From Pedobacter petrophilus (lineage in GTDB: Bacteria > Bacteroidota > Bacteroidia > Sphingobacteriales > Sphingobacteriaceae): a DNA stretch of 64,000 nucleotides. Made by a program: the position numbers and the translations under genes. The notes below the pieces were generated by a model, which worked only from the letters and a program-made list of their open reading frames with translations, did no database searches and had not been told where the DNA came from. Below are positions 44,721 through 52,998 of this stretch, one piece after another. The stretch is taken from assembly GCF_009674725.1 (NCBI RefSeq), contig NZ_WKKH01000008.1, forward strand, positions 62,001-126,000, given 5' to 3'. The first letter of the stretch is position 1. Each line of letters opens with the position of its first letter.

Positions 44721-45617
44721 TTAGGATTTTTTGAATTTATCTGAAACGATTAAATCCTTAGATCCCGCGGTATAGCGATAAAATCCTTCGCCGGATTTTA
44801 CACCTTTCCTGCCGGCGGCAACCATGTTAATTAATAACGGGCAGGGCGCATATTTTGAGTTTCCAAATCCATCATGTAATACTTTCAAAATAGCCAGGCA
44901 TACATCAAGTCCGATAAAGTCTGCCAGTTGCAGCGGCCCCATTGGATGGGCCATTCCAAGTTTCATTACCGTATCGATTTCATATACTCCGGCAACGCCT
45001 TCATACAAAGTGTAAATGGCTTCGTTAATCATCGGCATTAAAATCCGATTGGCAACAAAACCCGGATAATCATTTACTTCTACAGGTGTTTTTTCCAGGC
45101 TTTTTGAAAGTTCCATGATGGTATCGGTCGTTTCGTTGCTGGTTTGATAACCACGAATGACTTCAACCAATTTCATCACGGGTACGGGATTCATGAAATG
45201 CATCCCGATCACCTTTTCGCCACGAGACGTAACCGCAGCAATTTGGGTAATTGATATGGACGAGGTATTGGAAGCTAGAATTGCACTTTTAGGGGCGTGA
45301 AGATCTAAATCCTTGAAAATTTTTAGTTTCAGATCGATATTTTCCGTTGCCGCCTCTACAATTAAATCTGCAGTTGCCACGCCTTCACTAATTACGGTAA
45401 AGGTACTGATATTTTGAAGTGTAACCTGCTTTTGATGATCGGTAAGTGTACCTTTTGCTACCTGTCGATCCAGATTTTTTTCTATCGTCTTTAATGCCTG
45501 GTCAAGCGCGGTTTGATTAATGTCGATCAGGTTCACCTGATAATTAAATTGAGCGAACACATGTGCGATGCCGTTCCCCATGGTTCCTGATCCTATAACT
45601 GCGACGTTTTTAATCAT
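44721..45617 (-). CDS. 3-hydroxyacyl-CoA (3-hydroxybutyryl-CoA) dehydrogenase
   Basis: The 298-residue NAD-dependent enzyme interconverts 3-hydroxyacyl-CoA and 3-oxoacyl-CoA. The Rossmann motif is [12 protein letters not shown]. The catalytic His is in [17 protein letters not shown], with the partner Glu just after it. The C-terminal helical domain has [15 protein letters not shown]. Size and form are those of single-function Hbd/PaaH proteins. The start is placed at 45617 (MIKNVAVIG); the longer frame adds 12 residues without similarity. A gene-less region with a possible small RNA lies upstream. Confidence 0.93.
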   Translation of the reverse strand: MIKNVAVIGSGTMGNGIAHVFAQFNYQVNLIDINQTALDQALKTIEKNLDRQVAKGTLTDHQKQVTLQNISTFTVISEGVATADLIVEAATENIDLKLKIFKDLDLHAPKSAILASNTSSISITQIAAVTSRGEKVIGMHFMNPVPVMKLVEVIRGYQTSNETTDTIMELSKSLEKTPVEVNDYPGFVANRILMPMINEAIYTLYEGVAGVYEIDTVMKLGMAHPMGPLQLADFIGLDVCLAILKVLHDGFGNSKYAPCPLLINMVAAGRKGVKSGEGFYRYTAGSKDLIVSDKFKKS

Positions 45618-45770
45618 GATAATTTCTTTGGTTAGCGTAAATAACTTTAGCAACCCTGGTTGTTGCTGTTAAAATCTGTTAAAAAAACTCGGTTTTAGTT
45701 AAATAAAATCTTTAACCGATTCAAAGCCTGCTTTCATCGACGAACGTGTTTTTAAGCCTGGTTTTTTGAA

Positions 45771-45859
45771 TAAATTTGATCATCAAGCAAACAAAATTAG
45801 ATTTTAATTGCTTTTAAGAAATGAATTTAGCCGTCGGATTTTAAAATCTGACGTTTTTA
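45771..45859 (+). ncRNA. Candidate small RNA (promoter box plus orphan terminator)
   Basis: TAAATTTG (45771-45778) matches the -7 consensus and is followed about 54 nt later by a near-perfect hairpin, CGTCGGATTTT/AAAATCTGACG, with five T (45832-45858). No plus-strand gene uses this terminator; both neighbours are on the minus strand. A transcript of about 70-75 nt would result. No -33 TTG was found, so this is tentative. Confidence 0.3.
45832..45859 (+). terminator. Orphan plus-strand terminator hairpin
   Basis: The 11-bp stem (CGTCGGATTTT with its complement, one wobble) is almost without loop and is followed by TTTTTA. It faces plus, opposite to both flanking genes. Confidence 0.6.
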
Positions 45860-45900
45860 TAAAATACTTCCTTCAATTTAGGTTAGTTAATGATTAGTTA

Positions 45901-45944
45901 GAAATAGAGATCGGGCTGGATAGCGGATCTCTATTTCATTTTTA
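45901..45944. terminator. Hairpin after pdxH
   Basis: A perfect 12-bp stem (GAAATAGAGATC with its complement) closes a 13-nt loop 14 nt after the pdxH stop. The T-rich side (ATTTTTA) faces plus; it probably ends pdxH transcription or acts in both directions. Confidence 0.6.
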
Positions 45945-45951
45945 TATCAAA

Positions 45952-46602
45952 CTAAGGCGCTAATCTTGATTTCACCCACTCGTTTTTCATCCATTCAAAA
46001 TTCACACGATCGTGCAATCTGCTTCTTCGGCCCTGCCAGAATTCAACTCGTGTTGGTTTTACCACATAACCACCCCAATGCGCTGGTTTAATGATCGTTT
46101 TATCTTCACTCTTAGCTCTTAAATCTTCGAATTTTTCTTCTAAAAAAGACCTGTTTGGAATGACCTGACTTTGCGGTGAGGCAATGGCACCAATCTGACT
46201 TGCAATAGGGCGGGTATTGAAATACTCTTCGGAAGTTTCTTTATCAAGTTTTTCTACCGTGCCTTCAATTCTAACCTGTCGTTCTAATTCTGGCCAGAAG
46301 AAGACCAAAGCTGCGTAAGGATTTTTTTTCAATTCTTTTCCTTTGGCACTTAAATAATTGGTAAAGAATCTAAACCCTTTATCATCAAAGCCCTTTAATA
46401 ACACAATCCTGGCATCCGGACGGCCAGATTTGTCAGCTGTGGCTAATGTCATTACATTTGGTTCATGAATCTGCGCTTCAACAGCGTGTTCAAACCATGT
46501 TTTAAACTGAGTAATAGGATTGTTATCTACGTCAGACTCATCTAACGTGGCGCTTTTATATTCTTGGCGCAGGTTTTGTAGAAATTCATTAGTAACTTGC
46601 AT
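45952..46602 (-). CDS. pdxH: Pyridoxamine 5'-phosphate oxidase
   Basis: It oxidises pyridoxine or pyridoxamine 5'-phosphate to pyridoxal 5'-phosphate with FMN (EC 1.4.3.5). The 216-residue protein shows ARIVLLKGFDDKGFRFFTNY, the FMN site region, then FFWPELERQVRIEG, SEEYFNTRP and the C-terminal WQGRRSRLHDR. These are the standard order and length. It is divergent from yqgE; a complete promoter (TTTG, 19 nt, TATTTTTG) ends 4 nt before the ATG, giving a likely leaderless mRNA. Confidence 0.97.
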   Translation of the reverse strand: MQVTNEFLQNLRQEYKSATLDESDVDNNPITQFKTWFEHAVEAQIHEPNVMTLATADKSGRPDARIVLLKGFDDKGFRFFTNYLSAKGKELKKNPYAALVFFWPELERQVRIEGTVEKLDKETSEEYFNTRPIASQIGAIASPQSQVIPNRSFLEEKFEDLRAKSEDKTIIKPAHWGGYVVKPTRVEFWQGRRSRLHDRVNFEWMKNEWVKSRLAP

Positions 46603-46606
46603 TTAA

Positions 46607-46637
46607 CAAAAATAGGCATCTTTTATGGTGCTACAAA
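46607..46637 (-). promoter_or_regulatory. Complete Bacteroidota-type promoter of pdxH
   Basis: On the minus strand TTTG (46637-46634), a 19-nt spacer and TATTTTTG (46614-46607) form an exact TTG-N19-TAnnTTTG promoter. The box ends 4 nt before the pdxH ATG. The -33 element lies in the yqgE 5' end if yqgE begins at 46625. Confidence 0.7.
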
Positions 46638-46648
46638 TGATAATCGTC

Positions 46649-47212
46649 ATGCTAAACAATATAAAACCGAAAACTGGCCGTTTATTGATCTCTGAACCCT
46701 TCATGTCTAATCCAAATTTTAAGAGATCTGTTGTATTATTGTCCGAGCATGGTGCTGACGGATCTGTAGGTTATATCTTAAACCAGGTTGCAGATGTTAT
46801 TTTAAAAGATGTGATGCAGGATTTATGGCAGGCAGACAATCATATTTATTTTGGCGGTCCTGTGGCTGCTGATACCTTACATTTCATCCATCGTGCTTAC
46901 GATAAATTGCAGAGCGGTGAACCCATCGGAAACGGGCTATACTGGGGAGGTAACTTTGAAACCCTTAAAATTCTAATCAATACGAATGCGATTGATGAAA
47001 GCGAGGTTAAATTCTTTATGGGCTATTCCGGCTGGGAAAACGGGCAACTGGATCAGGAGTTGGCGCAAAATGCCTGGATGGTAAGTGAGGTTTCATATCT
47101 TGATCTTATTTTTGGAAATGATGATGAGAAGCTTTGGAGAGACGTTATTGTAAACCTGGGTCCGAAATATGCTCACGTAAGCAATTTTCCCATAGACCCA
47201 AGTTTGAATTAG
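46649..47212 (+). CDS. YqgE/AlgH family protein
   Basis: The 187-residue protein belongs to a widespread bacterial family of unknown biochemical function (AlgH in Pseudomonas). The family core is visible: KTGRLLISEPFM, RSVVLLSEHGADGSVGYILNQ and YFGGPVAADTLHFIH. FMGYSGWENGQLDQE follows near the middle. ATGs at 46625 and 46637 are also in frame; 46649 is chosen because the family begins there and the pdxH -33 element occupies the upstream part. It is divergent from pdxH and 44 nt from the convergent nitrilase gene. Confidence 0.88.
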   Translation: MLNNIKPKTGRLLISEPFMSNPNFKRSVVLLSEHGADGSVGYILNQVADVILKDVMQDLWQADNHIYFGGPVAADTLHFIHRAYDKLQSGEPIGNGLYWGGNFETLKILINTNAIDESEVKFFMGYSGWENGQLDQELAQNAWMVSEVSYLDLIFGNDDEKLWRDVIVNLGPKYAHVSNFPIDPSLN

Positions 47213-47256
47213 TTTCAGTTAATGGCTGTACCTGTTAAATGAAAATTTTACTTTGG

Positions 47257-48198
47257 TTACAACCATGCCACTTTTTGGATGCTTTTATGCGGTTTACCTA
47301 TAATTTCTGCATATAGTTCAGGCTTTCTGGCTTCCAGATAACGGTGTCCACCAGCATTAATAAGGTGCGCTTTATTTAATTCTGCAATTGTAAAAGAATC
47401 TTCAAGTGACCTGCATTCGGCAACAACATCGCCATAAGGATCAATTATCATGGCACAACCATTCTTCAGCTGATCATCGTCCATACCAATGGGGTTGGAG
47501 AAAATTACATAAATGGCATTATCATAGGCCCTTGCAGGTAGCCACTTCATTAGCCATTGCCTTCCTTTTAAGCCATCAAACTCTTTACGCAACTCTATTT
47601 CATTTGCTTTTTTATCTTTCCATAATTCAGGATCTACAAAGCCAGCGCCTGGCCTGGTAGATGGCGTACACATGGTTACATGGGGCATAAATATAACCTG
47701 GGCACCAAGCAAAGTTGTAGCACGAACGTTTTCAATAATGTTATTGTCATAGCAAATCAAAATACCACATTTCCAGCCATGAATATCAAAAACGGTATAA
47801 CTCGTACCTGGGGAAAGGTGTGGGTTAATAAAAGGGTGGATTTTTCTGTGCTTTGCCAATAAACCAGTTTCATTAACACAAACATGTGCTTTGTACAAAT
47901 TTCCATCTTCATCCTTTTCAAACAGACCGGCTAAAATGGTAATCTTGCATCTCCTGGCAATACTAATAAGTGCTTTTATGCTCGGCCCGTCAGGAATAAG
48001 TTCTGCAAGATCAAGCATTTGCTGCCGGTTTAAATTTCTTGCAAAAGTATATCCGGTAATGGAGCATTCATGAAAATTAATTACGTTAGCGCCTGCTTCT
48101 GCAGCTTTCATGGATAGTTTTTCAATAATACCGAGGTTATATGCCTTATCGCTATTTTTGTTCTCAAACTGTGCCGTGGCAATTTTTAAGTTTTTCAT
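47257..48198 (-). CDS. Nitrilase-family carbon-nitrogen hydrolase
   Basis: The 313-residue cytoplasmic enzyme hydrolyses a C-N bond of unknown substrate. Glu is in NFHECSITGY, Lys in AKHRKIHPF and Cys in GILICYDNN, the complete catalytic triad. The start is set at MKNLKIATAQ (48198); the longer frame adds nine residues unlike the family. It lies 71 nt after the AraC-family regulator on the same strand, which may control it. The second nitrilase of the window (41.8-43.3 kb) is a fusion and is not closely alike. Confidence 0.9.
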   Translation of the reverse strand: MKNLKIATAQFENKNSDKAYNLGIIEKLSMKAAEAGANVINFHECSITGYTFARNLNRQQMLDLAELIPDGPSIKALISIARRCKITILAGLFEKDEDGNLYKAHVCVNETGLLAKHRKIHPFINPHLSPGTSYTVFDIHGWKCGILICYDNNIIENVRATTLLGAQVIFMPHVTMCTPSTRPGAGFVDPELWKDKKANEIELRKEFDGLKGRQWLMKWLPARAYDNAIYVIFSNPIGMDDDQLKNGCAMIIDPYGDVVAECRSLEDSFTIAELNKAHLINAGGHRYLEARKPELYAEIIGKPHKSIQKVAWL

Positions 48199-48269
48199 CT
48201 GGATCATCTTTAATTGATGATACAAAGATGAGATGAAGCCTTTTCTGAAAATTGGAGAAAACCGACAAT

Positions 48270-49082
48270 TTATGATCCCAGCAGGAGGAAATTAACCGCG
48301 AGCAAATTGGCATTTGCCTGATATTGGAGAGGTGTTAAACCCGTGTTTTTTTTAAAAATGTTATTTAACTGCGATTGATCGTAATAACCACAATGGTAAC
48401 TGATTTCGGAAATATTTGTAGTGGGATTTGCTGTTTTGAGACATTTAAGGAAATATTGAAGCCTGATAATACCCGCAAACTTTTTTGGACTTAAACCAAT
48501 ATGCTCCAGAAATTTTCTTTCCAATTGTCTTTCTGTTGCCGGAATATCTTTAAATATTTTTGTCGGGCCTTTCATTCCCTTATGGGCATAAATTTGTTTG
48601 ACAGATGTAGATACGATATCATCGTGATAGGTCTTTTTAATGGCCCTGTTGAATAAAAAATCTTCAATCAAACTAATCGCGACTGCGTTGTCAGGTTGTT
48701 CCTGAACGCTTTCTATCAGTAACCGGCCTGAATGACCGGTAAGATCCGCAAAAGGGATGGTTTTGTCGTTAATTTCAAAGGCGGCAATGTTGAATAATTT
48801 TAGTAGAGCCGAAGGCTGTAATACAATAATCAGCATATCCATCTCTGCGGTAGCAGATATGGTGTTGAATTGGGTAATCTGCCCATATACAAAACAGTTG
48901 GGCTGTACGTCAAAACAACCATTTTTGTCGCTTATTTGAATAAAAGGGGCCTTTCTATGGAAAACGATTCCGGGGCTACCATCAGAGAAAATCCGAAAAT
49001 CAGGATGGCTACAGGCATTACTTGATAGCACCAAATAATGCCTTACAATGCCCTGCAAAAAAGGAGATGGCGCTATTTGCAT
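48270..49082 (-). CDS. AraC-family transcriptional regulator
   Basis: The 270-residue regulator has an N-terminal sensing domain (1-about 150; the FRIFSDGSPGIVFH start fits the DUF6597 type). The C-terminal AraC DNA-binding domain (about 165-262) contains two helix-turn-helix units, the second with ISEIS, then YHCGYYDQSQLNNIFKK. It begins 9 nt after purE and ends 71 nt before the nitrilase gene, so it may be transcribed with purE and regulate the nitrilase. The inducer is unknown. Confidence 0.9.
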   Translation of the reverse strand: MQIAPSPFLQGIVRHYLVLSSNACSHPDFRIFSDGSPGIVFHRKAPFIQISDKNGCFDVQPNCFVYGQITQFNTISATAEMDMLIIVLQPSALLKLFNIAAFEINDKTIPFADLTGHSGRLLIESVQEQPDNAVAISLIEDFLFNRAIKKTYHDDIVSTSVKQIYAHKGMKGPTKIFKDIPATERQLERKFLEHIGLSPKKFAGIIRLQYFLKCLKTANPTTNISEISYHCGYYDQSQLNNIFKKNTGLTPLQYQANANLLAVNFLLLGS

Positions 49083-49091
49083 AAATGAAAT

Positions 49092-49580
49092 CTAATTTTC
49101 CATCTCTTCAGCACTTTCTTCCACTTTTCTTCTCAGCTCATCTTTATAAGCCTGCATTTTAACCGTTAAAGATTCATCGGCAGTGGCTAAAATTTGCGCA
49201 GCCAGTAAACCAGCGTTTTTAGCAGCATTAAGGGCTACAGTTGCCACAGGAATACCATTTGGCATTTGTAGAATAGATAAAATACTGTCCCAGCCATCAA
49301 TAGAATTTGATGATTTTACAGGTACACCAATTACAGGCAATGTGGTAATGGAAGCAACCATTCCAGGTAAATGCGCAGCACCACCAGCACCCGCAATAAT
49401 CACTTTTAAACCTCTTCCCTGGGCTTCCTTTGCATAATTAAACATGCGTTCCGGCGTTCTGTGGGCAGATACAACGGTGATTTCGTAGCTGATTCCAAAT
49501 TCTTTTAATACATCAGCAGCATCCTGCATTACAGGCAAATCAGATTTGCTTCCCATAATTATTCCTACTTTTGCGCTCAT
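49092..49580 (-). CDS. purE: N5-carboxyaminoimidazole ribonucleotide mutase
   Basis: It moves the carboxyl group of N5-CAIR to C4 to give CAIR in purine synthesis (class I PurE, 162 residues). Motifs are [23 protein letters not shown] and [12 protein letters not shown], then LPVIGVPV. The start at 49580 (MSAKVGI) gives the usual N-terminus. The in-frame ATG at 49643 would add 21 residues translated from a simple repeat and overlap purK by 8 nt. It is downstream of purK in the same operon. Confidence 0.96.
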   Translation of the reverse strand: MSAKVGIIMGSKSDLPVMQDAADVLKEFGISYEITVVSAHRTPERMFNYAKEAQGRGLKVIIAGAGGAAHLPGMVASITTLPVIGVPVKSSNSIDGWDSILSILQMPNGIPVATVALNAAKNAGLLAAQILATADESLTVKMQAYKDELRRKVEESAEEMEN

Positions 49581-49589
49581 ATTTTTTGC

Positions 49590-49640
49590 TCTTATATCTT
49601 TTATCTTTGTTCTTATATCTTTGTTTTTTATTCTTTTACG
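49590..49640. repeat. Short AT-rich direct repeats between purK and purE
   Basis: TCTTATATCTTT occurs at 49590-49601 and 49611-49622 (21-bp period) with a TATCTTTGT echo at 49602-49610 and 49616-49624. This fills most of the 55-nt purK-purE gap. Confidence 0.7.
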
Positions 49641-50775
49641 CAATAACTCTTAAAGTTTTTTGAACATATCTCGCCTTTTCAATGGCTTTATCTCTGTCTA
49701 TATCAACAATGGTTACGTGGCCCATTTTCCGGAACGGTTTGGTATATTTTTTACCATAAAGGTGAACAAAGACGCCATCGATGGCAAGAATCTTCTCCAG
49801 ATTTTCATATTTAGCTACACCTTCTGAACCCTTTTCGCCCAGCAAATTAATCATAACGGCATTGGTGATACTAGTGGTATCGCCTAATGGCAAATTATAA
49901 ACAGAGCGTAAATGCTGCTCGAATTGAGAAACATAATTTCCTTCAATCGTGTGATGACCACTGTTATGCGGACGAGGAGCAACTTCATTTACCAATATTT
50001 CTCCTTCTCTGGTAACGAACATCTCTACTGCTAAAATACCGGTAATATTCATTGCTGATGCAATATTTTTCGCAATATTCTCTGCTTTTTGCTGCAAGCT
50101 TTCTGCGTAGGTAGAAGGCGAGATCAGGAACTCGACTAAATTTGCTTCGGCATTAAATTCCATTTCAACCATTGGAAAGGTTTTCATATCGCCTTTAGCA
50201 TTCCGCGCTACAATTACGGCAACTTCCTTTTCAAAATCTACCAGCTTTTCAATGATACAAGGTGCATCGAAAGCGTCTGCTAAATCTTCTGCACTGTTTA
50301 TCCGCATTACACCTTTGCCATCGTAACCATCTTTACGTAATTTTAAGATGTATGGAAAGTGGAACGGACTATTTGCAATATCCTCTTTGGTATTTACAAT
50401 TTGAAAAGGAGAGGTTGGGATATCATTTTCTTTAAAAAATTGTTTTTGAACGCCCTTATCTTGAATTAAACGGATTACCCTCGATTGCGGGAAAACTTGT
50501 TTTCCTTCCTTCTCCAGTTGCTCTAATGCCTCAATATTTACTTTTTCTATTTCGATTGTAATCACATCTGCTTTCTTTCCGAAATTATAAACGGTGTCGA
50601 AATCGGTAATCGAACCGTTTTCAAAGTAATTTGCAAGGTGTTTACAGGGAGCATCCGGATCAGGATCTAAAACTAAAGAAGTTACGTTGTAGTTGATCGC
50701 CTGCTGAATAAGCATTCTGCCCAGTTGTCCACCACCTAAAATACCTAATTTTAATTCGCTTATCTGTTTTGCCAT
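49636..50775 (-). CDS. purK: N5-carboxyaminoimidazole ribonucleotide synthetase
   Basis: The ATP-grasp enzyme carboxylates AIR to N5-CAIR using bicarbonate and ATP (EC 6.3.4.18); PurE then isomerises the product. The 379-residue protein has [12 protein letters not shown] at the N-terminus. The ATP-grasp domain follows, with [14 protein letters not shown] and [18 protein letters not shown]. It is the first gene of the purK-purE pair. A -7 box sits 29 nt upstream (50805-50812), overlapping a divergent box. Confidence 0.96.
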   Translation of the reverse strand: MAKQISELKLGILGGGQLGRMLIQQAINYNVTSLVLDPDPDAPCKHLANYFENGSITDFDTVYNFGKKADVITIEIEKVNIEALEQLEKEGKQVFPQSRVIRLIQDKGVQKQFFKENDIPTSPFQIVNTKEDIANSPFHFPYILKLRKDGYDGKGVMRINSAEDLADAFDAPCIIEKLVDFEKEVAVIVARNAKGDMKTFPMVEMEFNAEANLVEFLISPSTYAESLQQKAENIAKNIASAMNITGILAVEMFVTREGEILVNEVAPRPHNSGHHTIEGNYVSQFEQHLRSVYNLPLGDTTSITNAVMINLLGEKGSEGVAKYENLEKILAIDGVFVHLYGKKYTKPFRKMGHVTIVDIDRDKAIEKARYVQKTLRVIA

Positions 50776-50794
50776 GAGGGGTTGAAAATTATGC

Positions 50795-50812
50795 TAATTT
50801 TGTACAAAAGTA
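50795..50812. promoter_or_regulatory. Overlapping divergent -7 boxes with a TTTTGTACAAAA palindrome
   Basis: On plus, TAATTTTG (50795-50802) precedes the BaiN-like gene by 25 nt. On minus, TACTTTTG (50812-50805) precedes purK by 29 nt. The two boxes are 2 nt apart and joined by the palindrome TTTTGTACAAAA. Confidence 0.55.
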
Positions 50813-50827
50813 ACAATTTTAGGTTTA

Positions 50828-52021
50828 ATGATGGATGCAGATGCGATTATTATTGGTGCCGGTGCCTGTGGATTAATGTGTGCAGTACAGGCTGGCTATC
50901 TTGGCAAAAAGGTTATCGTACTGGAAAAGAACGAAAAACCCGGAGCAAAGATTTTAATTTCCGGTGGTGGTCGCTGTAATTACACCAATCAATTTACTAC
51001 AGCTGAACAATTTATATCTGCAAATCCGCATTTTATAAAATCGGCTTTCAACCAGTGGACGGTGGAAGATACCATTGGTTTTTTCGAAACTTACGGCATA
51101 TCGGGTAAAGAAAAAACCTTAGGTCAGTTGTTCCCAGAGGATAAAAATGCTAAAGATGTGGTGGAAATGTTTACCGCTGCCTGCGCCGATTTCGGACAGG
51201 AAATCAGAACCAAAGCTGATGTTAAAGACCTTGATGTGCTACCGAATGGCTTTAAAGTTGCCTATGAAAAGAATGGCAAAACAATTTCGTTAACTGCTGA
51301 AAAGTTGGTGATTGCTACCGGTGGTTTACCAATTCCTAAAATGGGTGCTACAGACTTCGCTTTGCGTTTCGCCCGGAAAAATCATTTAAACGTTATAGAA
51401 ACAGCTCCGGCCCTGGTGCCCCTAACCATTACCGGAAAGGATGAAGAGTGGTTTGCGCAACTTTCTGGTAATTCAGTTTTTTGCGAAGTGAGTAACGACG
51501 AGATTTCTTTTGAAGAAAATATATTGTTTACACACTGGGGGTTAAGCGGACCTGCGATATTGCAGATTTCTTCATTTTGGCGAAGGGGAGAGGTGGTTAA
51601 TTTGAATTTATTACCAAGCGAAAATATCGTTTTATTATTGGATGAAGAGCGTCGATCAAATGGAAAAACATTAGTGTCTACATTATTAAACCGTTTTTAT
51701 ACCAAAAAATTAACAGATGCATTAGGCAAGTTTTTACCATTGAGTAAACCGGTAGCCTCGTTAACCAGCGCCGAAATTCAATTAATAGATCAAACCATTC
51801 ATAGGTTTAAAGTTAAGCCGGCCGGCGATAAGGGTTATGACAAAGCTGAAGTGATGCGTGGCGGAATTGATACCAATGATATTTCTTCCAAAACGCTCGA
51901 ATGTAAAAAAATCCCCAACCTGTTCTTTGGTGGTGAGTGTTTAGACGTTACCGGTTGGCTTGGTGGTTATAATTTCCAGTGGGCCTGGGCAAGCGGCTTT
52001 GTAATTGCACAGAATTTATAA
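50828..52021 (+). CDS. FAD-dependent oxidoreductase (HI0933/BaiN-like)
   Basis: The 397-residue flavoprotein has an N-terminal FAD-binding motif IIIGAGACGLMCAVQAG. It also has GGGRCNYTN, LVIATGGLPIP and a C-terminal GGECLDVTGWLGGYN motif. These are the hallmarks of the HI0933 family. The BaiN relative reduces bile-acid intermediates in gut bacteria, but the substrate here is unknown. It is divergent from purK, with overlapping promoter boxes. Confidence 0.9.
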   Translation: MMDADAIIIGAGACGLMCAVQAGYLGKKVIVLEKNEKPGAKILISGGGRCNYTNQFTTAEQFISANPHFIKSAFNQWTVEDTIGFFETYGISGKEKTLGQLFPEDKNAKDVVEMFTAACADFGQEIRTKADVKDLDVLPNGFKVAYEKNGKTISLTAEKLVIATGGLPIPKMGATDFALRFARKNHLNVIETAPALVPLTITGKDEEWFAQLSGNSVFCEVSNDEISFEENILFTHWGLSGPAILQISSFWRRGEVVNLNLLPSENIVLLLDEERRSNGKTLVSTLLNRFYTKKLTDALGKFLPLSKPVASLTSAEIQLIDQTIHRFKVKPAGDKGYDKAEVMRGGIDTNDISSKTLECKKIPNLFFGGECLDVTGWLGGYNFQWAWASGFVIAQNL

Positions 52022-52144
52022 ATAATTCCGTGATTGCTGAGTTTCCTTGGCAAAAAAACCAAACTTAATCCAAATAATTGCTACAGAAGCAAGAACTATA
52101 CAGAAAAGATAAAATTAATTCTGTAATTTATTTAGAGAAGAATC

Positions 52145-52861
52145 CTACAAATACACGTTAGGCATAATTTCCCATGCCCATGGTTTTTTGAAAGTTTTAA
52201 AAGTTCTTAACTGAGAAAAGTAAAGTACTTCACTTGTTCTGCGATTAGCAATATCCCTGCGGTGCAGATTTCCAACTGTGGTAAATAATTCACGGGTATT
52301 AAAGTCGTAAATTCTTTCCGTCATATCGCCGGTATTCTGGTTAAAATAAAGGTTAATTGCATTGGTGAGAAACCAGTCTTGCTTCTGGAATTTAAAGGTA
52401 TACCCTAATTCCCAGCGCCATTCACTTCCACCTCTGAATCTTAGAAACAATTGGTGCTCTTTTATCTCAATTTGTTGTAAAGGATCGCCTAGTTTCCCGC
52501 CTTCTTCAGAACGTAAGATAAAGTCGTTGTTTTGGGCAGACAATTGATAGTTTCCAGTTGATTTGTTTTTAAAATAAATAGCTAAAATGCGCGGTTTTTG
52601 GGTTTCTTTGATAATCTCAGAATTATTATCGCCATATGTTCTGGTTTCATCAACTGTTTTCTCTGATTCAAAAACCAGTGCCAGGTCATCATTTCCGTCA
52701 TTATTTAAATCTCCTGTCGCGGTTTTAATTATGTTCCATCCGGCAGGCGTAAGTTGTGCAACGGAGGTGCTTTGCAGTTTTACTTTAGGAAAAACAAATG
52801 ATTTTTGAGCAAAAGACGTTTGTACAAAAAGTATAAAAAAAAGGTATAGCAAAAATCTCAT
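52145..52861 (-). CDS. Exported hypothetical protein with a calcium-binding-like motif
   Basis: The 238-residue secreted protein has a signal peptide (1-18, ending SFAQ). It contains GDLNNDGNDDLALVF (about 50-65), a DxNxDGxxD loop typical of FG-GAP/calcium-binding repeats, so a single such unit is present. The rest is a mixed beta region ending in EIMPNVYL. No family recognised. It is isolated on the minus strand, 138 nt from the divergent radical SAM gene. Confidence 0.65.
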   Translation of the reverse strand: MRFLLYLFFILFVQTSFAQKSFVFPKVKLQSTSVAQLTPAGWNIIKTATGDLNNDGNDDLALVFESEKTVDETRTYGDNNSEIIKETQKPRILAIYFKNKSTGNYQLSAQNNDFILRSEEGGKLGDPLQQIEIKEHQLFLRFRGGSEWRWELGYTFKFQKQDWFLTNAINLYFNQNTGDMTERIYDFNTRELFTTVGNLHRRDIANRRTSEVLYFSQLRTFKTFKKPWAWEIMPNVYL

Positions 52862-52973
52862 TGGTAGTATTAGGCGGATGTAGGTATAAAACGTGGTTTT
52901 AGAAGTTTTAGTTTGCAGAATTTGTTATGCCGAAATAATTCAGCATAACGAACGTGTAATCTACAAAATCCCG

Positions 52974-52981
52974 TACTTTTG
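52974..52981 (+). promoter_or_regulatory. -7 box of the radical SAM gene
   Basis: TACTTTTG matches TAnnTTTG, 17 nt before the TTG start. No -33 TTG at the usual spacing. Confidence 0.45.
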
Positions 52982-52998
52982 CATTTTAAGTATTTCGT

